Source of the DNA: Anarhynchus alexandrinus
Lineage: Eukaryota; Chordata; Aves; Charadriiformes; Charadriidae
NCBI GenBank assembly: GCA_008711295.1
Contig: VUYV01000054.1
Coordinates: forward strand, 556,006 to 620,005
Reading direction: 5' to 3'
DNA length: 64,000 nt
In this document: piece after piece, positions 15,142 to 28,113 of the stretch
Numbering within the stretch: the first letter of the stretch is position 1
Layout: every line of letters begins with the position of its first letter
The notes under the pieces: generated by a model
Databases searched by the model: none
What the model was told of the DNA's origin: nothing
What the model saw: only the letters and a program-made list of their open reading frames with translations
Translations under genes and position numbers: made by a program

Positions 15142-15987
15142 ATAATAATATTAATCTCTTGAATAAAACTATCATAGTTGTTCAAACAAAATGCTGCTGC
15201 AAATTTCAACATACTAAACACATTGGAAGGTTTTGGGATGTCAAAGTAACCTTGAAATATTTTATGCTACTTTGTTTCCATGTTCCCTATTTGTCTTTTA
15301 CTCAACACAGTAATTTGAGGCAGAAAAACTAGAAAAGGGGAGGGAGGAAGATTTAACGTCAAATTTTGATCAACAAGAGACTATCTCTATAGTGCAAATG
15401 AAGCAACTATACAAATATAAGAAATAGAGCAAGGGAAAAAATCACTATGATCATAATTCTAAATAATGTGTCTAATGTCTTTGCTGAATTTGAATTTCAA
15501 CATGAAAGTATTCACACAGTTAAAGCAGATACTTCAGTCCTTTGCTGGGTCAGGGAATTAATTTGTAAACTAGACCCTGTATGTAACAAGATCTACTACA
15601 ATAGTTTCTGACATATCTTGGTTCATAGACTGAGAATAGTGCGTTTGAATAGCAACATCATGCTTAGATTTTCCTGGACAAGCAATAGGATGTTCAATTT
15701 TAAATTGTGGTTTGTGTGGATGCAAATAATGTCATGCGATCTTGTAAGCAGTATGTTGCTCACAGGTTGGGAAGCACCATCAATAGAATATAACAGATCC
15801 ATATCCACTTCGAGTCATATATGCTCCCTCTATATTTATAAAATTGCATATTTTATGCATTTTTTCTTATTTAACAGAATTGCATTTCTTAGCTCAAAAA
15901 ACAAAAGCTTATACTTTCACGTAATTCAGTCTTTGCTGTCAACAAACCAGTCAGGCCCAAAATTTAAAAGCATTTAACTACTATTTT

Positions 15988-16110
15988 GATAATTATTATC
16001 AGTGTGTGCACACATATATATCAGCATATCAATAATTATCGGTACATACATCTATATGTCAGGCAATTATCAGTATCATCAGCGTGATACCAGTATACAG
16101 ATTATTATCA
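15988..16110 (+). repeat. Degenerate cluster of AATTATCAG-like motifs
   Basis: Four related motifs (AATTATTATCAG, AATAATTATCGG, CAATTATCAG, ATTATTATCA) recur at spacings of about 40, 33 and 36 bases, with TA-rich text between. It could be a worn tandem repeat or chance in AT-rich DNA. Confidence 0.4.
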
Positions 16111-17413
16111 AAAATGTGTATTATTTTCTCTTTTCCATGCTTTTTTTTCATACTTTTACTGCTATATTCATGCAGTAATAGCTCAATTTCCTCATTCAGA
16201 TTTTTGCTTTATACTTGGCACCGAATGTTTACAGTAATATGAGAATTGGTTTCTTCTTACACATCTGGAAGATCACTGTCCTCTTCCACATTTCTACTTT
16301 AAAAAAAAAAAAAGAGAAAGAAAAAAAAGCTTGGAAAAAAAGATCTTTTGGGCTTTCTGAATGTTGTTAGTATCATTGTATAATCATTCTCTCTCACATT
16401 CTTGTACAAAGAAGTGAGATCCCTATAGACAACCAAACATCAAATGGTAATGCATTATGTTGATCATGCTTAAAATATTACTTGCCTTAGGCTCTGTCAG
16501 CAAAATCAGCCTCTCTCGATGATTTCCTGACTTTTGAAGCTATAAGGGTTTACACATATTTTCACTGGGGGAAGCCAGACTCTTCTTTACCCTTAGAGAT
16601 TCTTACTCTAGAATGTGTGGGCAGAGATTCTGCACAAACACAAAGGTCCCTCAAGATGAATTCAGGTGAGACTGAGTTTATAGAAGTAAACAACAATCTG
16701 TAGTTTTTCTCATACCATCTTTAAGATAATAGACATTGTCATGTGAAAATAAAACAAACACAAAGCTGCTCCAAAATGTAGCAGGCAAGTTTGCAATACT
16801 CTGAGTAGGTGTACCTACAAAAAAGTACTCCTAGCAAAGGTGCCTGGTAACCCTGAGACAAAAAATAAGACTGCAGACTGAATTCATTCCCTGTAGGACA
16901 CAAATAGGACATACAAATACAAGTTTAAATACATTCCTCAGTTTAAATAACTGGCAAGATACACAGTTTTCATTTATTCTAAAATTTCGCTGACCTATAT
17001 TTCCCCTCATATATTTAAAACCCATTTTTATAGCTCTAGCTTGATTACAGGCAGTCGTGTGTGTCGTGATAACACCTGGAACATGAAGTATTACAGATTT
17101 TAAAAGTAAATTCTATACCATCCATGTACTCCTGTGATTAAAGGCAGTTAATTATTAAGCCCCTAGTTTTCATAATACTCGGACAGTAATAGCCAGAGCA
17201 GCCCAACAACCTAGGCAAACAAGTTGCTAGCAGAGACGAGACCAGAATAATACAAGCAGCATATTCACAGATGTTTGTGCCAAGCCATGAACAGTATGAA
17301 TAGGAGCTAGTTTCCATCTCCTGCAAAAAGCATGGTGTTTCAACACCCTTGAACCAATGACTTGAAACCACATGGCTGAAAGGCTCAGCTATGTTGCCAG
17401 ATCCACCAAATCC

Positions 17414-17474
17414 TTTTTTTTTTTAAAAAAAAAAAATTAAGAAAAAAAAAATTCTTTTTAAAGAAAGAATTTTT
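17414..17474. repeat. Paired A/T palindromes
   Basis: T11 followed by A12 (17414-17436) can form one hairpin. Arms AAAAATTCTTT (17447-17457) and AAAGAATTTTT (17464-17474) form a second perfect inverted repeat with a 6-base loop. Confidence 0.75.
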
Positions 17475-17934
17475 GGGTTTTTTTGTTTCTTCAAAAGGCA
17501 AAGAAAAAAATAATACAACTAAGGCTCTAACCTAGGATTTAGAAAGACCTAGATTAAAAGTACTGTACTGTCTCAAATTCCCATCATGATCTTGGGCCTT
17601 CAGTTCCTAAGGGCTTGTATAAATTGAGTATTGTATCACTTCTCTGCCTCATAGTGGGAAGCATAATGTTAGAACAGCCATACCAAAGCCCTGAATCCTG
17701 ATAGTGACCATAGCAGAAGCAGATGCTTAAGGAACGTGTTTCACCACTGTATTTTGCCAGTTTTCATCAGTCTGCTATATCAATTTATTTCATCTTCCTT
17801 AGATCTTGTACGGTGAGAAATAGTAAATAATTGTTCTGTATTCACTCTTTCCAGGCAACTCATAACACTGCATTATTTGCCCACTGGTAAGTTGGGTTTT
17901 TTTCCCCCAAATCTGGAAATACTGCAAATGTTTA

Positions 17935-18165
17935 ATCTCTTCTAGCAGAGAAGCTATTCCACACATTCCACTGCTTTATTGCCCTTCTCTCGACACTTTA
18001 TGGATCTCTATTGCATATTGTCAACATTGTCAACATTCTGAACTGGTGGATTAAGCAGACATTCACAGATTTGTAACAATAGCATGACTACTGTTTTCTG
18101 TTTTCTTCTCCATTACTTCCAAATAATTTCTAACATTGTATTTGTCTTATTGACTGTATTAGCTA
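17935..18165 (-). mobile_element. Ancient L3/CR1-like LINE remnant
   Basis: On the minus strand, CAATGTTAGAAATTATTTGG, then AACAGAAAACAGTAG, ACAAATCTGTG, a CAGAATGTTGAC segment and GAGAGAAGGGCAATAAAG follow the order of the L3/CR1 ORF2 region (MLGIIRKGMENKTE, ALYKSV, VQF, VQRRAIK). Strongly diverged with no frame left. Assignment rests on the recognised order of several blocks. Confidence 0.78.
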
Positions 18166-21100
18166 AATACTCAAGTCACATCAGAAAAACTGTTTTTTAT
18201 TAAATACCTCCTCCAATTTTCTATCAAATGCCACTGCTGGCAGAATGTTTTACTATCCTTGTATTGCATCCTGAAAGACCTGAATTATTTCATTCAAAAA
18301 AGAAACCTATTTGTCTCCGTAAATTAGTCACTCTGATATCCTCAGGATAATTATGGTATTAAAAGTCAGAAATTAAATTAGAAAAGTGAAGGACTGGTTT
18401 GAGAGTTAGCAGCACTCAGCAATGCCAAGTACCAGTTCAGGTCAGGAAATTAAAAACACTACGGTCAGCTGAAACAGAGAAAGTGGCATAGATAAAGTGG
18501 GCTCATAACTGACTCCTCTAAGGTGCAATCAGATAATGACTGATTTCATCTAGTCAAAGCCTCATAATTTGAAAAGATATATGAAAATGGTATCTTTGGG
18601 AACACAGGCCCTTCTGACATCAGAGAGGTGTTATGATTCCTGTTTTGTTTTAATGGTCTCAAAAAGAAAAACACTGTCTAACATACCATTTCATCACACC
18701 CTGAACTTTCCTGTTTATATACTTCTCATGCTTGATACACCTGCCATTTCTGAGAACCGACGATCTCACAACCTAAGGTAAGAAGGCAACAGGTAACTTT
18801 AGCATTATCAGGAAAGCCTTCCATAGTTCTGGATCACAGTTGTTCATTGTATGTAACTAGTTATTCCACATGTGCTGGTGAACACATTGATATTGTGGAA
18901 AGTATTAATAAAAATATGTACAATTTAGGACAAACACTCAAGAATTTTTACTCTTCGGTGTATCCCAAACTGGAAACAAAAGAATAAAACCCCACTTTTT
19001 TACTCATTCAGAAAGCATTCCCCAGCAGACATAGTGGGCTGTGTAGACAGCATATTCCAGAGTGAAAAACCACGCTCTGACCCACTCTTCCAGCACCATG
19101 TGCTCACAACTGTCATGAGAAATGAGAACCAGCTAATGCCATGAACTTCACCTACAAATCAATAAGAAACTGGCACGATTCCTGGAAATGCAGGCCTAAG
19201 CGGTATTTTCTGGAGGGAACAGGCAGCTGCTTCAGTCTGCAGTCACTGCAATTTCTATGGCTATCTGGTGTAGTCCCACTGACAGCGTAAGCAGTAATCC
19301 ACTCCGGAGGAGACAAAGGGGGAGGTCTAAGCCACAAACAGCTGACATCCTGCTAGAGACACTTGTCTGTAGCACCTTGTGGAACCTGTCAGAGAGCAAA
19401 TCAAACTCTCACATTTCTATTTTTACTTGCAAGAGTTCCCCTGGGGATTACCTAAGAATGAAAATTAATGGCTAGTACATATACCTATGTACAGCATTAC
19501 TTTCCAGCTTAGGGGAAAAAAATCTTTAATGCTTTATGTTCCTTAAAAGTTTCTCTTCTGTATAGGGATACAGGATTATTGTTCTCTTAAAAGGCTGGAA
19601 GAAGACGCTAAATTAATTCTCTCACTGATAAACAGTTACTTTTCCTGTAAGAAAACAATAAACAGTTTATTTTTTAAGTCAGAAAACTACTGATCATTAT
19701 AATGAAGACGTAAAAGGTGGGAAGTCTTTAGATGAAAAGTCAAATGGCAGCTGTTAAGCAAAGACAGCACGAAAAAAGCAAGAAAACATGCAGGAAGAGA
19801 TGCAGATACTGCTTAGTTCATACATAGCTCATCGCTTGGGCCTCATCTGCAGGATTATTTTTCCTACAATACCCTACCCTTCTTTCCAATGACTCCACTT
19901 GAAAAACTGCAGCAATGAGATCTCTGACGAGGTATCAGCTAGCATTTAGGATCAGATATCCATGCATGACCAGTACAGCAATAGTTGCCAATTTCTCTGT
20001 AAGTACTAGTAACTCCAGTTGATACTGGTTATGGCTACAAAGCACTTCTGGAACCAGATAGAAGTCAAAAACAATTAGACTAAAGTCTGCATGACAACAT
20101 GCCATGAATAATGTTCCAAACTGATGTCAAGCTCAAGTCCTAAGAACGGTTTAGCAACATCAGCCCAACACACTACCTACACTGAATAAAGTTGGTTCCC
20201 AACAGGGATCAAAAAGCTCCTATTTTCATCAAAATGGATCAAAACCTTCCATTTACTTTTAAGAAAACATATTTAATTCACATCACTGACAAGTAGAGTC
20301 TGTTAGAAGGCAATCTTTCCTTGAAACAGAAATGTTTCTTCCCAGAAGCTCCCCCAAACAATCTTCTGCCTCTTCATTTCTGTATCACTCTCTATCTTCT
20401 TGTAGAAAAATGGCAAAAGTTACAAATGAACACATGCACAGAGTAGATATTTATTGTGAAGGTGTGATGCTCTATCATATAAGCTTGTGAGGGAAAAAAA
20501 AAAATCAAACGGCTAAAAACTGTTTTTGTAAAAACCTGTAAAATGAAAAGTATTTCTACATTCTTAAGAATTCATTTATCTTTGTATTAGCTGTTCGAAA
20601 AGCAGCTTGAAAAATGCAATAGCGGTTTCCACATAATAATGCTTGTCTGAACTAAAACAAAAGCTCACAAATATAGGGGAGTAGCTTGAATACATTAAGA
20701 TTGACCACAATCAGAAGGGACTACAACCAGTGGGAAACTCATTCAAGACTATCCACTAAAGAACTCCCTTTATAGCAAGAGAGGACAGTATCAGTGTAAG
20801 CATACAAATTCAGCAGTCCAGATTTTACTACTAGGGACATGGTTACTGGAAAGTACCTCTGTGAAACTTGTGAACATAGATGACAACGAATATTTGATAG
20901 AAACTTCTGCAGTACTTTGAATGTCTATATGTGACCTATACATGCAAAATATACATCGGTTCTTATCTGTTACTTTTTTTCTTTTTCAGTTTAGTCAAAT
21001 TAACCCATTTTTTAGAAAAAAATGAGAATGAAAAGCTAAAATAATATGGACATATAAAATATATCTTCTCTTTTACAATCAAAAGACTATCTATTAAAAA

Positions 21101-21312
21101 TATTGGTTTAGAAATATCTACTTCTTGAAATTTAGCTGCCTATCAGCCATTCCATGCAGAGCTTTTTCTCTGAGGTGACAGAAGAAAACACACTCTTTAC
21201 TCATATAAGTTATTAAATTGAGATAATTAAATTAGCTATACAGACATCTTGGAATACTATCGTCGTCTTGCATTAATGCAGAAACCTGTTGCCCAGATGA
21301 AAAGTAGAGTGA
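18166..21312. other. Non-coding, nothing recognised
   Basis: About 3.1 kb of AT-rich DNA with short open frames only. No repeat family or exon recognised. Confidence 0.55.
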
Positions 21313-21919
21313 TCATAGAATGGTTTAGGTTGGAAAGGACCTTGAAGATCATCGAGTTCCAACCCCCCTACCACAGGCAGGGACACCTCCCACTAGACCA
21401 GGTTGCCCAAGGCCACGTCCAGCCTGACCTTGAACACCTCCAGGGATGGGGCCTCAACAATCTCTCTGGGCAACCTGTTCCAGTGCCTTACCACCCTTAA
21501 AGTGAAAAACTTCTTCCTAATGTTTAATCTAAACCTGCCCTCTTCCAGTTTGAAGCCATTCCCCCTCGTCCTATCACTACATGCCCTAGTAAAAAGTCCT
21601 TCCCCAGCTCTCCTGTAGGCCCCCTTTAGGTACTGGAAGGCCGCAATAAGATCTCCCCGGAGCCTTCTCTTCTCCAGGCTGAACAGCCCCAACTCTCTCA
21701 GCCTCTCCTCATAGGAGAGGTGCTCCAGCCCTCGGATCATCCTCGTGGCTCTCCTCTGGACATGCTCCAGCAGGTCTGTGTCTTTCCTGTGTTGGGGACT
21801 GCAGAGCTGGGTGCAGTACTGCAGGTGGGCTCTCATGAGAGTGGAGTAGAGGGGCAGAATCACCTCCCTCGCCCTGCTGGCCACACTTCTTTTGATGCAG
21901 CCCAGGATGCAGTTGGCGA
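21313..21919 (-). mobile_element. CR1 LINE, 5'-truncated, younger copy
   Basis: About 607 bp in reverse orientation. The plus-strand left edge TCATAGAATGGTTTAGGTTG is the reverse complement of the CR1 3' end, and the 3' UTR (AACCCCCCTACCACAGGCAG) is complete. The right edge stops within ORF2 at the [12 protein letters not shown] region, the usual 5' truncation. The coding part has no stop or frameshift over about 175 codons. Confidence 0.96.
21393..21919 (-). pseudogene. CR1 ORF2 C-terminal fragment, frame intact
   Basis: The frame runs from [18 protein letters not shown] through [37 protein letters not shown] and [19 protein letters not shown] to a stop at 21395-21393. This is the region after the reverse-transcriptase catalytic core. 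It lacks the endonuclease and RT motifs, so it cannot move itself. The 163-codon Met-started frame inside it is not a gene. Confidence 0.93.
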
Positions 21920-21960
21920 TTTAATAACTTTTAATTTAATTTAATTTTAATAACTTTTAC
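21920..21960. repeat. AT-rich 13-bp direct repeat beside the CR1 5' junction
   Basis: TTAATAACTTTTA occurs at 21921-21933 and again at 21947-21959, separated by TTAA/ATTTAA units. It directly abuts the truncated 5' end of the CR1. Confidence 0.7.
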
Positions 21961-24900
21961 GAGTGATGAAGTGACTCTCATTCTTTTGGCATTATACTTT
22001 GCTTCTAACACCAGCATTAACTTTCTGCTAAGTGACAGCAGATGTCTTGGCCATATAAGACAGAAATGCTGAAAATAAAAGAGGGTATATCCACATGTAA
22101 TTAGATTTCATTTTCAGGCTTAAATGAATTCTGAAAAAAGACGACTGTGGTAGCCCTTGGAGCAGTCCTCCTTTTTCAAGAACTTAGTAAATATGCTGTA
22201 AGACTTTTGTGCCATGCACAAATCACTCACATACAGACATAAAGAGACAGTGAGTCTAAAATGAGTATGTTTAGAAACTAAATTAAATTCAAAATATTTA
22301 ACGATACAATATTTGAGCATAGTGGTGCCACAGAATATTCTTGAACAAGAAAAGCAACTTATGCTTAGCATGCAGTTTTTAACTGTAATTTCCAATATCA
22401 AGCACAGTATCAGTTTTAAAACTTAATTTAGGACATGTATTAGATCTTATTTGTAAATCACAAGAACACAGCTGCATTTAAAAGCTACAATCAACTGTGG
22501 AATGTTGAGTTTTTAAAAATCATATATAACAAATTATTATTCACATTGTAATGATTTTCTTTTTAGCTGGAGGTTACTTCTCAATTGGCCAGATTTTAAA
22601 GACCTGATCATCAATTTCTTTGAATCAAATTGAGGCAGAATATTATGAAAGATCCATTTCCTTTGCAAGGTAGTATTGTTGTATTCCTCATTTCTCTACA
22701 GCTATACTATTTTTTGAAATAAAATATATATAGCAATAAATATTACTGTCTATGCCTAGGTAGAAATGCAGCAAATCCCCAAGTAGGTGGAGGGCAAGCG
22801 TATACCTGGGGTTACAGAGTGAGAGGGTTACACAGGCCTACTCAAAATTGTGTCTAAATGAAGAAAAATGTGATTGTTATATGCTTTAAATATTTTTTTT
22901 ACATTTAGGTTTGTATCTTTCTAAATACTACTTGTATCTTTCTAAATATTACTAATATAGTTATATTTTAGAGCACAAAGTTGTCAGTTTCCCCCTGAAG
23001 TCATCAGGCAACCTACCACCACACATTGTAGAGACCATTTTTGCCATTATGAATGCTTTATTTATGTAATAAAGCTAATTTTAGTTGAATTAGCTTTCTA
23101 ACTTTACATTTCACTATTACAATTACAGTAAACCTTAGTATGCTCTGTCTTTAGAAGTTAAAGCAAAGTACTTATTCAAAAGTAGAAAGAGCTATACAAA
23201 AGTTCATTAATTAAAAAATCTCACTGTCTAAAAATAAACTCCACCCATTACCAAGGAGATTCTAACCCCTCATCTGACTGTGAGTCTCCTAATACTTTTT
23301 TCCTTTTTATTCACTCATCTGAAGAACTTTTGATACACAACAATGACCAAGCACAATCAGAACTAGTCCATTCGTTGACACACTAATAAATTAATAGCTA
23401 ATCTAATTAACCATTTGCCAAAATAGCTAGATGCTACAATGTTATTGCTTGGATACCATCATTTTATTCTATCCAGGCAATTAATTTCTAAGACACTCGT
23501 ATGCACGGAGCTGCCAGTTTGTCATGCAGGCCTCATTAACTCAGCTGCCTTGCTTCTCCAACCCTATCTGCTACCCATTTCTGCGACAGTCCTCCTATGC
23601 TTTGACACTGGTTTGTTCCTGTTTAGCTCTGTTGTATGGCTTCAAGTTTTTGAAAGACAAACTACAACTGCGGAAAGATGAATGTTTAAAGTAAGCTATC
23701 CTGGAGATGAGTGTCATCTGGTAACCTTTTCAGGTGGGTAAGCAGAACTGGAGCATCATCAGCCAATACAGTTAGCACTGAATCCCATTTAATTAAGATG
23801 CGGATGATGTTCAAATCTCTCCTTCTCCATTTTCCTTTCTGGAACAGGCAAGCTGTCTTCTGGAGGTTTACAACTGAGACTGAGTTGAGTTTTGCACTAA
23901 GGGCAATGCTTCAGTCTTCTATTTTTAGCATTAAAAATTCAGTGGTCTCCCATTCTCAAGGAGAAATAAAAAAAGCTTGTAAAATAATTAATGCTTTTTT
24001 TTTTTTAAATTAAGAATTAGGCTACTCAAACTCACTACCTTTTTCAAATCTTAATATTAGAATAATGCATTTTTCAGGAAAGCCTGTATATAATTAGAAC
24101 TCACTGACTGTCTTGCATACAGTATGTTTGGATTAATTGATATTTTGTCATGACCACTTGCTATAGCAGATTATCAGCAGCAGCAAAATTGAAGAAAACT
24201 TGTTTAGAAACGCTACCAGCTTTTACTGTTTTCTACTAGAAGGAACCTGAAAACTTACAGCTTTAGTCCTTTTTTGCCTGTTTCTTTCTGCCCCTCCTCT
24301 TTGTAATCCAACCTTTGCCTTCTCCAAAGACAGCTTGGCTTCACTCCTATGAATGGTAGGGAAGGGAAACCCAATATTTAACTGAAGTTAATATCATATA
24401 AGCCAGCTTTGAAACAGTAAGAAAAAGAACCCTCTAGTTAGGAAATGATTAGTGAGGGGAAAGATAAGATTGCTTAGGTGCCATAATAATGCCTACTTTA
24501 ATAAGTTCATGTTTATTTTAAAGGTATACTTACCTTTAGATTTTCTGAACTTAGTGCTTTTTGTGGAGAGTTGCAAGAGATGTGGTATATCTTTATACTT
24601 TACTCTTACAAAACAAACTGTATTAAAATGTAGCTAAAACTACTCATGTGGAAAGGAGATTATTAATGACATATTTTTAAAGTTCTGTTCTCCCTTTGTA
24701 TTTTTTCCTCAAAATATGATTTTGCAGCAAGACAAAAAAAAATAAACAATAAGCAAGAAGAGCACCTTTTGATACCACTATAAGGACCTTCTTTACTCAA
24801 AGCATAAGTATCTGACAGTCTAAAGACAACTTTGGAATGGTTTTGCAAAGTCAAATGAAAATACTGATTCAAATGAAATACCAAATTTAGTCTCATTTCT

Positions 24901-27730
24901 TAACTTATTAAGAGTGAATAAAAAAAGAACAAGAAAGCTTTGTAAAAGCTGGTAAAGCTTTTACAGATTTAAAGAACCAAAACACTGAGTTTTTCTAATG
25001 AAAAGGCTTATTTAATCTAGTAGACAATATTCAGCATCATTGCAACAATCAGCATGTTCAGACACCACAATATCTAGCATCATCAATGACAAGTAAGTCA
25101 TATTTTCTTTACCCCTGAGAATAAAACAGCTGCTGAAACACCTTAACAAGGTATGCACTGGCATCTCCATTATCCAGACCTTATAATGAAGTCTGTGTTT
25201 CTTTCTGAAAAATATGTGCCAGTTTATCCCCCAGACAAGTTGAAGGGAAAATCTATGGCTTAGGTTGCTTCATGGGTTAGCTTAGATAACAATGGCAGTC
25301 TTTATGTGCCTTTAACACCACAAACAAAGCATCTTATTGTTACTAATAGTAATAATATGATCAAAATTCTAGGACACAGAGAGAAATGTCCTATCAACTA
25401 TGTTGCGGCTACACTAATATTTATGAATTTAGTACAACATGGGTGGAAACACTCTGCTGATGGGTTTTAAAATAGTTTTCTATCACCATTAAATGTGTAC
25501 AAATCAATGAGGAAAAAATACAGGCCCATGGATCGTCAGTTTTTTTCTGCATAGCTGATACTTAAAACACAAGAAGCAGTAAGACTGGAGTTCAGATCTC
25601 TATTAGATTTTGTTAGATTTTTAAATCATACTTTGTAAGTTATTCAAAGCATGTTGTGATCCCGACATGTTTGAGAATACTTAGAAACATGGATGAGAAT
25701 TGGAACTGACAAACCATGCAAAGAATCTAAGTGGACTGTCATTTTTATTTATAGTGTCAAAAAGGACCTCTTCTTATGTTACTGACATCATGATTAGGAA
25801 GTCTGCATATCACCACATCTTTTGTGCATTTAACAAGTTGCATTGTATCACTGAGTGAGCTAGAATTATTGTTCCATACATTTTAGGATGGATGGAGTAA
25901 TCCTAACAGAGGTAAAAAGCCACTCCTCCAAAAGAGATACTAGTAACAGAAATTAATATAAAGATATTATAACAGCATCGGGTATTGCTGCTAATGACTT
26001 ACAGAAATATATTACTTTAGTAGTGCACTACTGCAAAACAATAAATGCACGTCTCATTAGATACAAGGTAATAATGCCTTTATGGTTCATATTCACCCAA
26101 TACCCCAAATACAGTTAGCAGGCATTAGCCTTCTTTCCCATCATCTTCTAGCTCACAGACAAAAGGCTTTAGCCAGTAACGTATCCAAATATTTTGCTTT
26201 AAGTCTCAAAATAAGTTCCTGGCAAAGTCAAGAACAGATCTTATATCTATTGAATCCCCTCACTGCAAAAGAAGCCTAAGATATTCTTTCATTCCTCCAA
26301 CTAGGATACTGGGGCACTTTTAATAAGTCCCCAGTTCTCCATGATATTTGAGCAACAATCACATTGTGTCACATTTTCAGGTGAATTAAATAAAGGAAAT
26401 AAGGAGAGGAAATTCAATTAATGCAGTAGTCTTGGACCTGAGGTTTAATGTTTTGCATGTGCATTTTGATCAAGCTTCAGACCTTTATAAAGAAAAAAGA
26501 TTGGAAGAAGATCCTAACCATGCAGAGGATGAATGGAGATTTTTGACATTTAGAGCACATAGAATTATGAGATAAAATATTTGGCATTGCCAAGCTCTCA
26601 CTGCTCTAATTCACCTGCATTCCAAATCTCCATATCCTGTTTTTGCTGTTCTTGCATGATGTCCTCTCCCAAACTCCTGCATTTTTCCAACCCCAGTTTC
26701 TCTCTCCTATTTAGGACACCTCTCTCTGCTTACACTGTACTCACCATAACACTTCTGGCTGTCTCCCCAACTCATTTCTGGCAACTGCTAATTCTTTCAT
26801 GTGCTCCTATCACCTCCAGCACATCAAGATGTTTCTGTTAGAGCGTATCAAGGGATAGCACAGACTTGTGCCTACGCCACACTGTTGAGAGAAGAGGTCC
26901 CGAGGCAATCTGGCTTTAACAGGAGCTCTTTCAAGCCCCTTCTGACTAGTGGTACAGACAGCAATAGCGAGAAATGAGTCTGCCTGTGGCCGTCTGCCCT
27001 GAGGAGCTGAACTGAGGCTAGTTTGTCACACCTGTGCACCCAGCTGCAAGAATTTAAGTTCCTGGAGGGGAGGGAGGGAGAGAGGGAAGCTATTTCTCTA
27101 ACATGCCATGGCAATAACTACTGATGCGTGCAGCACATTGTCCAAGGAGACAGGAAATTTACTAGGGGATGTTTATTCACATTTAATCCTACCCTCTCTA
27201 CATGATGTGTTACATTTTCCCTGCTGCAAAGTGAAAGTGAATCTGGAGGGCTTGGGGATGCAGGGGTGTTCCCCTCCCTGGCTTGGTGGGCTCCAACCCA
27301 AGACTCCTCCCATCCCAGTCAGACACAGGTAGCTGATGCAGTTCCCATTTGTGCGTCTGGCCAGTGGCAGGGCTGAACATATACACCACAGGCACATATA
27401 CGCACACGCACAAATACGTTCAGTAGCATGCCTATGTACACACACAGAAGAGAGCACGCTCATACAGAAAATAGTCAGGAATAGAGCTTGGTGAGAAGAT
27501 AGGATAAGCCGTGGTGACAAAAGTGTAGTGCTCAGCCAGGCAAGGGTACTGACCAGCAGCCTGCTTGCAGTTAACCATCCCTTTTTTATCCCCCCTCCTC
27601 TCTTTTTTTCCGTGCTCATTCTTTCCTCATTCATTTTGATCTGCCCTTATCTCCCCGCAGATGAACAACCCACTCCCACATACTTTTTCCTATTGGTCCC
27701 AGTTTTGCTACACATATGCCCACTTTTCAT
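21961..27730. other. Non-coding stretch
   Basis: About 5.8 kb. No gene or repeat family recognised. The plus strand becomes pyrimidine-rich from about 26580. A CA-rich cryptic repeat lies at 27378-27450. A 153-codon minus-strand frame (27173-27634) overlaps it and looks fortuitous. Confidence 0.5.
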
Positions 27731-28113
27731 GTTTCTGATCCCATTATCTAGGTCATCCAAGCTTTCTGCTGTATACTGATCAGGTTACCTACGTTCTGTT
27801 TGTATTGCAAGATTTCACTCCTCAAAAGCTTCTCAGTACTGCCCTCCAATTATCTGTGAAGTTCACTGTCTCTCAACTAACTCCCCATTAATAACCTGTG
27901 AAATCCAGTTATACCACAGCACTGTCTGTACCCAAAGTTGGTGTTTCTGATCCCATTACCGATGTCATCTCAATGTTATATGGTATTACTGATATGGCTA
28001 CCTAGGTACTGTTGGCTTTGCAAGATTCCCTTTCCCAAAAGGCCCCCCTTGCAACTATCTGTGAAGTTGGATATTTCTCACGTAATTCCCCCTTAGTCAT
28101 CTGTGAAATCTGA
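27731..28113 (+). repeat. Degenerate 212-bp-period tandem duplication
   Basis: Copy one (27731-27910) and copy two (27943-28113) share, in order, GTTTCTGATCCCATTA, GGTTACCTA/GGCTACCTA, GCAAGATT, AACTATCTGTGAAGTT (AATTATCTGTGAAGTT in copy one), TCTCA and CTGTGAAATC. Between the blocks they are diverged, with short indels. No coding frame is shared. It lies in a pyrimidine-rich block on the plus strand. Confidence 0.85.

Larger units (their letters stand above)
7191..17934. other. Long non-coding stretch
   Basis: About 10.7 kb with no splice-bounded exon or known family that I can recognise. The longest open frame is 156 codons (14320-14790 plus), with no known domain. It contains the A15G20 tract (13485-13519), a polypyrimidine tract (15095-15141), an AATTATCAG motif cluster (15988-16110) and paired A/T hairpins (17414-17474). 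Confidence 0.5.

Noticed and set aside
27173..27634. 153-codon minus-strand open frame
   Set aside because: No known domain; it spans a CA-rich cryptic repeat and pyrimidine-rich DNA whose composition lacks stops. No splice or promoter context.
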